The notes: generated by a model not told the origin, from the letters alone. Counted from the stretch's first letter, positions 25,900 to 35,230 are shown. The stretch: DNA of 51,010 bases from Butyrivibrio sp. (GCA_024697425.1 JAILFT010000049.1:1-51010), one strand, 5' to 3'. Numbers and translations: made by a program.

Positions 25900-25902
25900 G
25901 TG

Positions 25903-27297
25903 TTACCTGCCAAGGAGCTCATCGCCTATTTTAACAACATCTCCGGCTCCCATGGTTATCAACAAGTCACCCTTAGTGCAATTTTGCAGAAGGAATTTTT
26001 CTATTTCATTAAAGTTTTCAATTGTTGGAAAATAATTACACTCGTGTCCCATCTCAACGATCTTATCCCGAAGAGTTCTGGAGCTTATTCCTAAATTATC
26101 CTTCTCTCTTGCGGCATAAATATCGGCCAGTATCACATGATCTGCCAGCGAAAGGGCCTGTGCGAATTCATTCAAAAGAGCCTTCGTCCTGGTGTAGGTG
26201 TGTGGCTGGAATACACACCAGATCTTGTTGTGAGGATAGTTCTGGGCTGCAGTAAGGGTAGCCCTGATCTCTGTGGGGTGATGAGCGTAGTCATCAATAA
26301 TGGTTACTCCGCCAATCTCGCCCTTGTGCTCAAAACGTCTGCTGGTTCCGCCGAACATTGAAAGAGCAGTAAGGATATGCTCATCTTCTATATTAAGAAG
26401 AGTTGCCACAGCGATGGCGGCAAGAGCATTGTAAACGTTGTGGATTCCGGGAACTGCCAGTTTTACCTGAAGGCTCTTTTCCCCGGGAAGATGTGCTGTA
26501 AAGGACGGATTGCCAAACTCGTCATATACGATGTCCGTGGGATAGAAGTCGTAGCTGCCTTTGGACCCGTAGGTTAATACGCTGCATTTAAGTCCGTCTG
26601 TAATCTCAGAGAGGTTCTCAATATCTCCGCTGATGACAAGGGTTCCGTCTTCGGGAAGGAGCTGCGCAAACTTTCTGAAGGAGTGTCTTATGTCATCAAG
26701 GTCCTTGAAGAAATCCAGATGGTCTGCGTCAATATTGGAGATTACGCTGATCTTGGGAAAAAAGCTGAGGAAGGAGTTGGTGTACTCGCAGGCCTCAGTT
26801 ACGAAGTACTCTGACTTGCCGACTCTGATGTTGCCTCCGATGTCCTTGAAGATTCCACCGATGGAGAGGGTGGGATCCGTGTCTGCCTCAAGAAGGATCT
26901 TGGAGAGCATTGAAGTTGTGGTGGTCTTGCCGTGGGTTCCTGCGATGGCTATGGGAAGCTCGTACTCCTTCATGATCTGTCCCAGGAGCTCTGCTCTTGT
27001 GAGCATCGGAAGACCTGCCGCACTGGCAGCTGCGAACTCGGGATTGTCAGGATGCACAGCCGCTGTGTAGACTACTACATCTATATCTTTTGACCGGGAG
27101 ATATTCTCGGCCTTCTGTCCGTAAAATATTTCAACGCTTTTTTTCTCAAGGGCTTCAGTAATGGCGGATTTCTTGTTGTCCGAGCCGGAGATCTTAAAGC
27201 CTTCTTCAATGAGGATCTGCGCAAGGCCGCTCATGGAGATGCCGCCGATGCCCATGAAATAGACGTGAATGGGATTTTTGAAGTCGATTTTGAACAT
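25903..27297 (-). CDS. murC: UDP-N-acetylmuramate--L-alanine ligase
   Basis: The first amino-acid-adding enzyme of peptidoglycan precursor synthesis: it joins L-Ala to UDP-MurNAc with ATP in the cytoplasm. The protein has 464 residues, normal for MurC. The N-terminal UDP-binding motif is GIGGISMSGLA (about 16-26). The ATP loop is GTHGKTTTTSM (about 118-128). The Mur central-domain TEACEYTNSFL and the C-terminal DDYAHHPTEI and VFQPHTYTR are MurC-specific. The ATG at 27297 is preferred over the one at 27357 because GAGGCAAATTA is a good RBS and FKIDFKNP is the usual start of the family. The promoter region is shared with divergent glgC. Confidence 0.96.
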   Translation of the reverse strand: MFKIDFKNPIHVYFMGIGGISMSGLAQILIEEGFKISGSDNKKSAITEALEKKSVEIFYGQKAENISRSKDIDVVVYTAAVHPDNPEFAAASAAGLPMLTRAELLGQIMKEYELPIAIAGTHGKTTTTSMLSKILLEADTDPTLSIGGIFKDIGGNIRVGKSEYFVTEACEYTNSFLSFFPKISVISNIDADHLDFFKDLDDIRHSFRKFAQLLPEDGTLVISGDIENLSEITDGLKCSVLTYGSKGSYDFYPTDIVYDEFGNPSFTAHLPGEKSLQVKLAVPGIHNVYNALAAIAVATLLNIEDEHILTALSMFGGTSRRFEHKGEIGGVTIIDDYAHHPTEIRATLTAAQNYPHNKIWCVFQPHTYTRTKALLNEFAQALSLADHVILADIYAAREKDNLGISSRTLRDKIVEMGHECNYFPTIENFNEIEKFLLQNCTKGDLLITMGAGDVVKIGDELLGR

Positions 27298-27506
27298 TAA
27301 TTTGCCTCGATTCTTCACACATTTAATATGATGATTTACGAAATTATATTCTAACACTTATTCTGACAAAGTCAAAAAACACCGGGCGAAATTTGTTTAA
27401 AATAAATATAAAGAACACTTGGCAAATAGGTTTTTTTTCGTATGTTTGAGTGATATACTTATAATTAAGTAAAAAGCGAATTCTTTTATGTGCAGCGAGG
27501 TGAAAC

Positions 27507-28775
27507 ATGATAAAAAAAGAAATGATCGCCATGCTTTTGGCAGGTGGCCAGGGCAGCAGATTGGGAGTGCTGACCTCTAAAATGGCAAAACCTGCAGTTT
27601 CTTTTGGGGGAAAATACAGAATCATCGATTTCCCGCTCAGCAACTGCATCAATTCGGGAGTTGATACTGTAGGTGTCTTAACCCAGTATCGCCCGCTCAG
27701 ACTAAATTCTCACATCGGCATTGGTATTCCGTGGGATCTCGACCGTAACTTCGGAGGAGTAACGGTTCTTCCGCCCTACGAGAAGAGTGCCAACAGCGAA
27801 TGGTACACAGGTACCGCCAATGCTATCTATCAGAATCTCGAGTACATGGAGAACTATAATCCTGAATATGTGCTGATTCTTTCAGGTGACCACATCTACA
27901 AGATGGATTATGAGACCATGCTTGATTTCCACAAGTCCAGCAACGCTGATGTTACCATCGCCGTTATGCCGGTTCCCATGGAGGAGGCCAGCAGATTCGG
28001 TATCATGATCACCGACGACGACAAGCGCATTGTGGACTTTGAGGAGAAACCCGAGCATCCCCGCAGCAATCTGGCTTCCATGGGTATCTATATCTTCACG
28101 TGGCAGGCTCTTAAGGATGCGCTCATCAAGAACAAGGATCAGGCCGGACTTGATTTCGGTAAACATATAATCCCTTATTGCAAGGAGCAGGGTCAGTCCC
28201 TGTTTGCATACGAGTTTGACGGATACTGGAAGGATGTTGGAACTCTGACCTCCTATTGGGAAGCCAACATGGAGCTCATCGACATTGTTCCCGAGTTCAA
28301 CCTCTACGAGGAGTACTGGAAGATCTACACCGCCAGTGACGTTCAGCCTCCTCAGTACCTTGGCAACGAAAGCGCTATTGAGCGCAGTATCGTGGGTGAG
28401 GGATGTGAGATCTACGGCAAGGTTTACAACTCCGTTATCGGACCCGGCGTCAAGATCGGCAAGGATACTGTAGTCAGCCACTCCATCATCATGAATGAGA
28501 CGGAGATTGGCGAGGGCTGTAATATAGAGAAGGCTATCATCGCAGAGAAGGTCAAGATCGGCTCAGGCGTTAAGCTTGGTGCCTTCGAGGAAAAAGAGAA
28601 TGAGACCAAGCCCGGAATTTATTGTGAAGGCTTAGTCACCATCGGAGAGAGATCCGTTATTCCTGACAATGTTACTATCGGCAAGAACACTATGGTCTCC
28701 GGCAAAACAACAGCGGAAGACTACAAAGACGGTGTCCTCGACAGCGGACGAACATTAGATAAGGCAGGTGATTGA
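27507..28775 (+). CDS. glgC: Glucose-1-phosphate adenylyltransferase, catalytic subunit
   Basis: Makes ADP-glucose from glucose-1-P and ATP, the committed step of bacterial glycogen synthesis. The protein has 422 residues. The nucleotidyltransferase signature [13 protein letters not shown] (about 8-20), the [15 protein letters not shown] segment, the catalytic [10 protein letters not shown] and the sugar-binding FEEKP are all present. A left-handed beta-helix follows (about 290-400, hexapeptides such as [12 protein letters not shown]). RBS GAGGTG. A TATAAT lies at 27460-27465, 41 bp upstream. The partner gene glgD starts 2 nt after its stop, so the two are coupled. Confidence 0.96.
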   Translation: MIKKEMIAMLLAGGQGSRLGVLTSKMAKPAVSFGGKYRIIDFPLSNCINSGVDTVGVLTQYRPLRLNSHIGIGIPWDLDRNFGGVTVLPPYEKSANSEWYTGTANAIYQNLEYMENYNPEYVLILSGDHIYKMDYETMLDFHKSSNADVTIAVMPVPMEEASRFGIMITDDDKRIVDFEEKPEHPRSNLASMGIYIFTWQALKDALIKNKDQAGLDFGKHIIPYCKEQGQSLFAYEFDGYWKDVGTLTSYWEANMELIDIVPEFNLYEEYWKIYTASDVQPPQYLGNESAIERSIVGEGCEIYGKVYNSVIGPGVKIGKDTVVSHSIIMNETEIGEGCNIEKAIIAEKVKIGSGVKLGAFEEKENETKPGIYCEGLVTIGERSVIPDNVTIGKNTMVSGKTTAEDYKDGVLDSGRTLDKAGD

Positions 28776-28777
28776 GA

Positions 28778-29896
28778 ATGAGGGCGATTGGTATTATTTT
28801 GGCAGGCGGAAGCAGCAGCAGAATGCAGGACCTCTCCAAGAAGAGAGCTGTGTGCGCAATGCCTGTTGCAGGTTTTTACAGAAGTATCGACTTCGCACTG
28901 AGTAATATGACAAACTCTCATATCCAGACAGTTGCCGTATTTACCCAGTACAATGCGGGAAGTCTTAATTCACATTTAAGTTCCTCCAAGTGGTGGGACT
29001 TCGGACGTAAGCAGGGAGGCTTATATGTATTCACCCCTGCGGTTAAGGCGTCAGGCAATCTCTGGTACAGAGGTACAGCCGATGCCATTGCACAGAATCT
29101 CGAGTTCCTTCGGAGCTGTCATGAACCCTACGTGATCATCACCTCCGGAGACTGCGTATACAAGATGGATTACGGTAAACTGCTTGAGTACCATATTCAG
29201 AAGCAGGCCGATATCACCGTTGTTTGCAAGGATATGCCTGCAACCATCGATACCGAGAGATTCGGAACCATCCGCATGAATGAAGAGAGCAGGATCGAGG
29301 AATTTGAAGAGAAACCTGTGGTTTCCAAGTCAAACACCATCTCCTGCGGTATCTACGTAATCAGAAGAAGACAGCTCATTGAGCTCATCGAGAGAGCAGA
29401 GGAAGAGGAGCGCTACGATTTCGTAAGAGACATCCTTGTAAGATATAAGGATATGAAGCGCATCTACGGCTATAAGATCAAGGACTACTGGAGCAACATC
29501 GCATCGGTAGAGGATTATTTCAGAACCAACATGGACTTCCTTAAGCCCGAGATCCGCCACTACTTCTTCCGCGAGCATCCCGGAATCTACACAAAGGTGG
29601 TTGATCTTCCGCCCGCTAAGTACAATGTAGGTGTAAGCGTCAAGAACAGTCTTGTTTCCAGCGGATGTATCGTAAACGGAACCATTGAGGATTCAGTGAT
29701 CTTCAAGGGAGCATTCATCGGAAACAACTGCTATATCAAGAATTCAATCATTCTTAATGATGTGTATATCGGTGATAACTCACACATTGAGAACTGCATT
29801 GTTGAGAGCCACGGAACCATCCAGGCTAACTCATATTATAAAGAAGAAAATGGAATAAAGATTGTAGTCGAAAACAATGAGAGATACGTGATCTGA
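28778..29896 (+). CDS. glgD: GlgD regulatory/non-catalytic ADP-glucose pyrophosphorylase subunit
   Basis: A GlgC paralogue (372 residues) that forms the heteromeric enzyme in Firmicutes. It keeps the fold (AIGIILAGGSSSRM, SIDFALSNM, SGDCVYKMDY, C-terminal beta-helix with KNSIILNDVYIGD). The loop that is GQGSRL in GlgC reads GSSSRM here, as in known GlgD proteins, which have low or no activity alone. The ATG at 28778 is chosen because AGGTG lies 7 nt before it. A TTG at 28772, overlapping the glgC stop, is possible but badly spaced. glgA and glgB are not in the window. Confidence 0.93.
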   Translation: MRAIGIILAGGSSSRMQDLSKKRAVCAMPVAGFYRSIDFALSNMTNSHIQTVAVFTQYNAGSLNSHLSSSKWWDFGRKQGGLYVFTPAVKASGNLWYRGTADAIAQNLEFLRSCHEPYVIITSGDCVYKMDYGKLLEYHIQKQADITVVCKDMPATIDTERFGTIRMNEESRIEEFEEKPVVSKSNTISCGIYVIRRRQLIELIERAEEEERYDFVRDILVRYKDMKRIYGYKIKDYWSNIASVEDYFRTNMDFLKPEIRHYFFREHPGIYTKVVDLPPAKYNVGVSVKNSLVSSGCIVNGTIEDSVIFKGAFIGNNCYIKNSIILNDVYIGDNSHIENCIVESHGTIQANSYYKEENGIKIVVENNERYVI

Positions 29897-29970
29897 TAGA
29901 CGAGGCCTATTCGTTTATCGCTTTAATATGTAACTGACATCTGGGTTTCCACAAAGAGGGGGACGACAAT

Positions 29971-30291
29971 ATGAAGATTACAGACATCCGCGTAAGAAAA
30001 GTTGCAAAACAGGGAAAGATGCGTGCAGTAGTATCAGTTACTTTTGATAACGAGTTTGTTGTTCACGACATAAAGGTTATCGAAGGCGAGCGTGGCTTGT
30101 TCATTGCCATGCCCAGCAAGAAGTCGGCTGACGGAGAATACAGGGATATCGCACATCCCATCAACTCCGACACCCGCAAGATCTTGCAGGATGCCATCCT
30201 CGAGGCCTTTGAAAAGGCGGCACCACCCGATGAAGAGGGAGGTGGCGATGCAGCGCCTGAAGCACCGGTGGATAATCCGCCCTTCGCTTAA
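29971..30291 (+). CDS. spoVG: Septation/stage V sporulation regulator SpoVG
   Basis: A small nucleic-acid-binding regulator, 106 residues. The opening [11 protein letters not shown], the [17 protein letters not shown] strand and IAMPSKK are the conserved SpoVG core (1-88). The C-terminal tail is short and acidic or Pro-rich, ending DNPPFA. In other Firmicutes SpoVG influences septation, capsule and virulence genes; no target can be read from this window. The RBS is a GAGGGGG run 10 nt before the ATG. The stop codon region is followed by an in-frame degenerate copy of the tail and then by tandem repeats. Confidence 0.95.
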   Translation: MKITDIRVRKVAKQGKMRAVVSVTFDNEFVVHDIKVIEGERGLFIAMPSKKSADGEYRDIAHPINSDTRKILQDAILEAFEKAAPPDEEGGGDAAPEAPVDNPPFA

Positions 30292-30342
30292 GTGGCCGGT
30301 GCAGGGACGAAGCTGTGGCTTGATAATCCGGCATTTGCGTAA
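30271..30342 (+). repeat. In-frame degenerate duplication of the SpoVG tail
   Basis: Codons for DNPPFA-stop (30271-30291) recur as DNPAFA-stop (30322-30342), exactly 51 nt later and in the same frame. Readthrough of the first stop would add 17 residues ending in a second similar tail. Confidence 0.6.
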
Positions 30343-30363
30343 GTTGGGTGTTGAATGGCATAA

Positions 30364-30445
30364 GCTGCGGCCTTTCCTATAGACGGATGGGTTGCGGATT
30401 CGAAGTTGCAGCCTTTCCTATAGGCGGATGGGTTGCGGATTCAAA
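30364..30445 (+). repeat. Two tandem 41-bp repeats after spoVG
   Basis: Units 30364-30404 and 30405-30445 share CCTTTCCTATAG and CGGATGGGTTGCGGATTC with only about 5 differences. A partial third start (GTTGCAG) follows at 30446. The repeats are non-coding as far as I can see. Confidence 0.85.
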
Positions 30446-30484
30446 GTTGCAGTGCTGCTATAAAGTTAGAGCTATAGAATATGA

Positions 30485-30516
30485 CGGGAGGCTTATATTT
30501 GGGGCCTCCCGTTTTT
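30485..30516 (+). terminator. Terminator downstream of spoVG
   Basis: CGGGAGGC (30485-30492) pairs with GCCTCCCG (30504-30511), followed by TTTTT. Confidence 0.9.
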
Positions 30517-30552
30517 GTTGCACTAGACCGGCAAGCGAATGGATGCTTGCAT
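30511..30552 (+). repeat. 42-bp dispersed repeat, copy 1 (directly after a terminator)
   Basis: It starts at the terminator's last stem base and T-tract, runs through TTGTTGCAC and ends in the hairpin GCAAGC/GCTTGC (30531-30536, 30545-30550). It matches 39225-39266 at 39 of 42 positions. Confidence 0.85.
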
Positions 30553-30603
30553 TTAATGATTAGCTTTTGCTGTATAACATGCTATGATTGATAGGAGAAA
30601 CAG

Positions 30604-30631
30604 TTGACTTTATCTGTGTTTCTGCTATTAT
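30604..30631 (+). promoter_or_regulatory. Promoter of pth-mfd
   Basis: TTGACT (30604-30609), a 16-bp spacer and TATTAT (30626-30631). The start site would be near 30638, so the coding start of pth must lie downstream. Confidence 0.55.
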
Positions 30632-30779
30632 TTGTGAGCACATTGATATAGACCCTTTACAGAATGGTCAGATCATCAAGAATAGTCAATTCGTAAAAAT
30701 ACCGGAATTGTTGGGGTGGGGAATGTTTGAGTTTTTGAAAAAGCTCTTTTTATTTAATAAGGAAGAGGAAGACGGAAAT

Positions 30780-31349
30780 ATGTTTGTGATCGTGGGACTG
30801 GGAAATCCCGAGAAGAAATACTTTAAGACCAGGCATAATGTGGGCTTTGAGACCATTGACGTGCTTTCGGATAAATATAATATCGGACTTACCGAGACCA
30901 AGTTTAAAGCCGCTTACGGCAAGGGAAGGATTGGAAATGAGAGAGTCATTCTGGTCAAGCCCCTCACTTATATGAACCTTAGCGGCGAGGCGGTGGCACC
31001 TCTTTGCAATTATTTTAAGGTGGATTCCAAGACGAACCTTATCGTAATCTCGGATGACGTTGATCTTGACCCCGGACTTATCAGGGTTCGCCCCAAGGGA
31101 AGCGCCGGGGGACACAACGGACTTAAGAACATCATTGCACAGCTTGGCCACAGCGAGTTTTCAAGAATTCGAGTCGGTGTCGGCAAGAAACCCAAGGAAT
31201 GGGATATGGTGGACTGGGTTCTCGGGCATTTTGAGGGCGAGGACCGAAAAGCTGTTGATGAGGCAGAACAGAACGCCGCGGATGCGGTTGTTGAGATTAT
31301 GGAAAACGGTGTTGATTCTGCCATGAATAAGTTTAACGGCAAGAAATGA
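30780..31349 (+). CDS. pth: Peptidyl-tRNA hydrolase
   Basis: Recycles peptidyl-tRNA released by stalled ribosomes. The protein is 189 residues from the ATG at 30780, the normal Pth length. It begins MFVIVGLGNP. The catalytic His19 lies in TRHNVGFE, Asn9 and the Asp of ISDDVDLDPG complete the active site, and GSAGGHNGLKNI is the family signature. The start at 30780 has a GGAAGACGGAA purine-rich RBS. An in-frame ATG at 30723, preceded by GGGGTGGGG, would add 19 residues (FEFLKKLFLFNKEEEDGN) and cannot be excluded. mfd begins 55 bp downstream, with a small hairpin between. Confidence 0.94.
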   Translation: MFVIVGLGNPEKKYFKTRHNVGFETIDVLSDKYNIGLTETKFKAAYGKGRIGNERVILVKPLTYMNLSGEAVAPLCNYFKVDSKTNLIVISDDVDLDPGLIRVRPKGSAGGHNGLKNIIAQLGHSEFSRIRVGVGKKPKEWDMVDWVLGHFEGEDRKAVDEAEQNAADAVVEIMENGVDSAMNKFNGKK

Positions 31350-31360
31350 TGTGATTGGAT

Positions 31361-31379
31361 AAACCGCGTGGAGCGGTTT
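31361..31379 (+). repeat. Hairpin between pth and mfd
   Basis: AAACCGC (31361-31367) pairs with GCGGTTT (31373-31379), loop GTGGA. There is no T-tract, so it is more likely a processing or mRNA-stability element than a terminator. Confidence 0.45.
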
Positions 31380-31404
31380 GCTTGTATAAAACGGACGGGA
31401 ATTG

Positions 31405-34400
31405 ATGAGAGCGATTACAACACCCCTATCTGAATTACAGGAATTTCAGGAGATAAACAAATACCTGGAGAAACCCTTTGCCTGTGCGGAGGTGACCGGG
31501 TGTGTTGACTCCCAGAAGCTGCATTTTATCAGCAGTCTGGGAGCTGATTTCAAATACAGAATTATTGTCACTTACTCTGATCTTCGGGCCAAGGAGATCT
31601 ATGAGGACTACAAGTTCTACGACCGGAATGTCACAGTCTATCCGGCAAAGGACCTTATCTTTTACCAGGCAGATGTTCACAGCAATGAGATAGTGCGTCA
31701 GCGTATCCGCTGTATGAGACGTCTTATTGAGGGCAGGCCTGTCACGGTTGTTACCACTTTTTCAGCACTGATGGCACCTCAGATTAAACCTGAGGTTATT
31801 AAGGAACATATTCTTTCCATAGATAAACACAAACCCATTGACGAGATCGAGATCAGCAAAAAGCTGGTGACCATGGGTTATACCAAGAATTATCAGGTCG
31901 AAGCCCCCGGCGAGTTCTCCGTGCGCGGTGACATTATAGACGTTTTTGACCTGACTGAAGAGAATCCTTTTAGAATTGAGCTGTGGGGTGACGAGATTCA
32001 GTCCATCAGGAGCTTCGATATCCTCTCTCAGAGATCCCTGGAGAAGCTGGAGTCTATCGACATTTATCCCGCTTCGGAGATAATTCTGGAGAGAGACCGT
32101 CTTGAGAAGGGAATGGAGAAGATCGAAGAAGAGTCGGAGAGATGCGTAAGTGCGCTTCGCGCCGAGTTCAAGACCAAGGAAGCCCATCAGCTCAAGACTC
32201 AGACCGCTGAACTTAAAGAGCAGCTATTTGAGCTTAATATGGCAGTTAACCTGGAAAGTTACATCAGATATTTCTACGAGGATACGGTCACAATTCAGGA
32301 GATGTTCCCCAAGGGAAGAACCTGCATTTTTATAGATGAGCCGCAGCGTGTGCAGGAGCATGCCATGGCGGTGGAAACTGAATTTCGCGAGAGCATGACC
32401 CACAGGGCAGAGAAGGGTTATGTGCTTCCCGGGCAGATGGATCTGCTCTATTCGATAGATAACTGCATTGCCAGAATGAGTAACGGCAGGCGTGTGCTGG
32501 TTTCTGCACTGGCTATGCCAAAGAGCCAAAATCTCTTTTCCCCGGAAAAAAGCTGGGACATTAAGGCCAGAAGTATCGCGCCTTATAATAACAGCTTTGA
32601 TACGCTGGTGAAGGACCTGAAGGACTACAAGGCGAAGGGCTATAAGGTGCTGATTCTTTCGGGATCAAGGACCAGGGCTAAGAGGATTGTCGAGGACCTT
32701 CGGGACAATCTGGTGTCGGCGTTCTACAGTGAGGACCCGGGAAGGGTGCTTTCCGCCGGTGAGATAATGACGTATTACGGGCGGATACTTAAAGGTTTTG
32801 AGTACCCGGATGTAAAGTTTGCGGTAATCGCCGAGAGTGACATCTTTACAGAGCATGCCCGCAAGAAAAAGAAGAAAAAGAGCAAGTACCAGGGGGAGAA
32901 GATCTCTGATTTTGCGGACCTTAAGGTTGGCGATTATGTGGTGCATGAGGATCACGGCCTTGGTATTTATCGCGGTATTGAGAAGATTGAGACCGACCAC
33001 GTGGTGAAGGACTACATTAAGGTTGAGTACGGCGGAGGCGGAAATCTCTACGTGCTGGCTACGGGACTGTCTGTTATTCAGAAGTATGCCTCCGGCGGCG
33101 ACGATGAGAACGGACATAAGCCGAAGCTGAACAAGCTGGGAACTGCGGAGTGGCATCACACCAAGAGCAAGGTCAAGGCTGCGGTGGAGGAAGTTGCACA
33201 GGATCTTGTGGAGCTCTATGCTAAGAGGCAGCAGGCTCAAGGCTTCCAGTTTGGCAGGGATACGGTGTGGCAGCAGGAGTTTGAGGATGCTTTCCCTTAT
33301 CAAGAGACTGAGGACCAGCTTCAGGCCATTGAGGATACGAAGCATGACATGGAGTCTTCGGGCATCATGGACAGACTCATCTGCGGTGACGTGGGATTTG
33401 GAAAGACTGAGGTTGCTATACGTGCGGCCTTTAAGGCGGTACAGGACGGTAAGCAGGTAGCTCTTTTGGTTCCTACTACTATTCTGGCGCAGCAGCATTA
33501 CAATACATTTACCGAGAGAATGAGGGCCTTCCCTGTTCGAGTGGATCTGATGTCCCGCTTCAGGACTGCCTCCGAGCAGAAGAAGACGGTGGCGGATCTT
33601 AAGAAGGGCCTTGTGGATATTGTCATCGGGACGCATCGTCTTTTGTCCAAGGACGTGACCTACAAGGATCTTGGACTTCTGATTGTGGATGAGGAACAGC
33701 GCTTTGGCGTTACTCACAAGGAAAAGATCAAGGCCATGAAGGAGAACATCGATGTTCTTACTTTGACAGCGACGCCTATTCCCAGGACTTTACACATGTC
33801 ACTTGTGGGGATCAGGGATATGAGCGTGCTGGAGGAGGCTCCTAACGACAGGCTTCCCATTCAGACCTATGTAATGGAGTACAATGATGAACTGGTCCGC
33901 GAGGCGATTGTTCGTGAGCTTTCAAGGGGTGGACAGGTTTACTATGTGTATAACAGAGTCAATACCATTGCGGATACGGCGGCGGCTATACAGAAGCTGG
34001 TGCCTGAGGCCAATGTTGCTTTTGCCCATGGACAGATGAAGGAAGCTGAGCTTGAGCGCATCATGTACGACTTCATTGACGGGACTATTGATGTGCTGGT
34101 GTCAACGACAATCATTGAGACCGGACTTGATATTCCGAATGTTAATACCATGATAATTCATGATTCGGATAAAATGGGACTTTCTCAGCTGTATCAGCTT
34201 AGGGGACGTGTGGGAAGGTCCAATAAGACGGCCTATGCCTTCCTTATGTATAAGAGGGATAAGATGCTCAAGGAGGTGGCGGAGAAGAGACTTGCGGCCA
34301 TCAAGGAATTCACGGACCTGGGCAGCGGCTTTAAGATTGCCATGCGTGACCTTGAAATCCGCGGTGCCGGCAGCCTTCTTGGCAAAAAGCAGAGCGGACA

Positions 34401-35070
34401 TATGGCCGCGGTTGGCTATGATATGTACTGCAAGATGCTGGGAGAAGCTGTAAAGATCAGGAAAGGTGATGAGGGCGATGTCGTGCTGGATGCCATCAAC
34501 ACCAGCATAGATCTTGATGTGGACGCTTATATCCCTGCTGAGTATATTCTGAACGAAGAGCAGAAGCTTGAGATTTATAAGAGAATCGCCAGCCTTGAGA
34601 ATTCTCAGGAGTGTGATGAAATGCGGGATGAGTTGATCGACAGATTCGGAGAAGTGCCGGAGCCTGTAGAGAATCTCCTTAGAATTTCACTATTGCGTAC
34701 CAGAGCCCATGATCTGTATATTATGGAGATTAACGGCGGAAGCGTCGCAGGCAGTGTAAGCGGCGGCATAAGCAGCAGCGTCGGAAGCAGCGGTGGAAAC
34801 AGCGGAAATGGCGGAAACGAGCTGGTTGGAGGTGTTGGCAGCGGCGGCGCAGGGGAGATTGAGATCAAGATCAATCCTTCTGCAAAGATTGATGCCGGTA
34901 AGATTCCCGGCCTGATCGCATCCTACAAGGGCGCCATGGCCTTCCATCAGGCTGGCATTCCCGCCTTTGTCTACAAGTACAAGAAGGACTCCAATCCTAG
35001 CAAGGCCGAGCAGCAGCTCCTGGCAGATGCCGAGAGCATTGTGGAGAAGCTTGCGAGTTTGAGGGCGTGA
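31405..35070 (+). CDS. mfd: Transcription-repair coupling factor
   Basis: Releases RNA polymerase stalled at DNA lesions and recruits UvrA. The protein has 1221 residues from the ATG at 31405 (a TTG just before is less likely). Order of parts: UvrB-like N-terminal module (about 1-350); RNA-polymerase-interaction domain beginning ISDFADLKVGDYVVHEDHGLG (about 497-570); RecG-like superfamily 2 translocase with Walker A GDVGFGKTEVA (about 660), DEEQRFG box (about 760), TATPIPRTL and QLRGRVGRS; and the C-terminal UvrA-inhibitory TRCF domain. A Gly/Ser-rich stretch of about 40 residues (about 1110-1152) sits inside the last domain, between IMEINGG and EIKINPSAK. The RBS is weak. Confidence 0.96.
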   Translation: MRAITTPLSELQEFQEINKYLEKPFACAEVTGCVDSQKLHFISSLGADFKYRIIVTYSDLRAKEIYEDYKFYDRNVTVYPAKDLIFYQADVHSNEIVRQRIRCMRRLIEGRPVTVVTTFSALMAPQIKPEVIKEHILSIDKHKPIDEIEISKKLVTMGYTKNYQVEAPGEFSVRGDIIDVFDLTEENPFRIELWGDEIQSIRSFDILSQRSLEKLESIDIYPASEIILERDRLEKGMEKIEEESERCVSALRAEFKTKEAHQLKTQTAELKEQLFELNMAVNLESYIRYFYEDTVTIQEMFPKGRTCIFIDEPQRVQEHAMAVETEFRESMTHRAEKGYVLPGQMDLLYSIDNCIARMSNGRRVLVSALAMPKSQNLFSPEKSWDIKARSIAPYNNSFDTLVKDLKDYKAKGYKVLILSGSRTRAKRIVEDLRDNLVSAFYSEDPGRVLSAGEIMTYYGRILKGFEYPDVKFAVIAESDIFTEHARKKKKKKSKYQGEKISDFADLKVGDYVVHEDHGLGIYRGIEKIETDHVVKDYIKVEYGGGGNLYVLATGLSVIQKYASGGDDENGHKPKLNKLGTAEWHHTKSKVKAAVEEVAQDLVELYAKRQQAQGFQFGRDTVWQQEFEDAFPYQETEDQLQAIEDTKHDMESSGIMDRLICGDVGFGKTEVAIRAAFKAVQDGKQVALLVPTTILAQQHYNTFTERMRAFPVRVDLMSRFRTASEQKKTVADLKKGLVDIVIGTHRLLSKDVTYKDLGLLIVDEEQRFGVTHKEKIKAMKENIDVLTLTATPIPRTLHMSLVGIRDMSVLEEAPNDRLPIQTYVMEYNDELVREAIVRELSRGGQVYYVYNRVNTIADTAAAIQKLVPEANVAFAHGQMKEAELERIMYDFIDGTIDVLVSTTIIETGLDIPNVNTMIIHDSDKMGLSQLYQLRGRVGRSNKTAYAFLMYKRDKMLKEVAEKRLAAIKEFTDLGSGFKIAMRDLEIRGAGSLLGKKQSGHMAAVGYDMYCKMLGEAVKIRKGDEGDVVLDAINTSIDLDVDAYIPAEYILNEEQKLEIYKRIASLENSQECDEMRDELIDRFGEVPEPVENLLRISLLRTRAHDLYIMEINGGSVAGSVSGGISSSVGSSGGNSGNGGNELVGGVGSGGAGEIEIKINPSAKIDAGKIPGLIASYKGAMAFHQAGIPAFVYKYKKDSNPSKAEQQLLADAESIVEKLASLRA
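34735..34859 (+). repeat. Low-complexity Gly/Ser insertion in the Mfd C-terminal domain
   Basis: GGC/AGC-type codons encode short Gly/Ser/Asn/Val runs (GSSGGNSGNGG and similar). The reading frame is preserved on both sides. Confidence 0.75.
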
Positions 35071-35075
35071 GAATT

Positions 35076-35195
35076 TGAGAGTATGAGTATTTGAGAGCGT
35101 GGCTTGTGGTTTGTGATGATTATGTGGCTGGGGCGGCTTCTGCGGTCTGGGCGGCTTATGTGGTTTATGTGGCATGGGCGCTTATATGGCTTGCG
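35076..35195 (+). other. GT-rich, C-poor tract after mfd
   Basis: About 120 bp with strong strand asymmetry: repeated TATGTGG (three times) and GGGCGGCTT (twice). No open frame or hairpin stands out. Confidence 0.4.
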
Positions 35196-35230
35196 CACTA
35201 ATATTTGTGCCCAATTTTATATTATTGTTT

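Noticed and set aside
25740-25900. The DnaA-box cluster as the chromosomal origin
   Set aside because: dnaA, dnaN, rpmH or gyrB are not nearby, the cluster is short, and it sits in an operon promoter region. A regulatory or titration site is the more careful reading.
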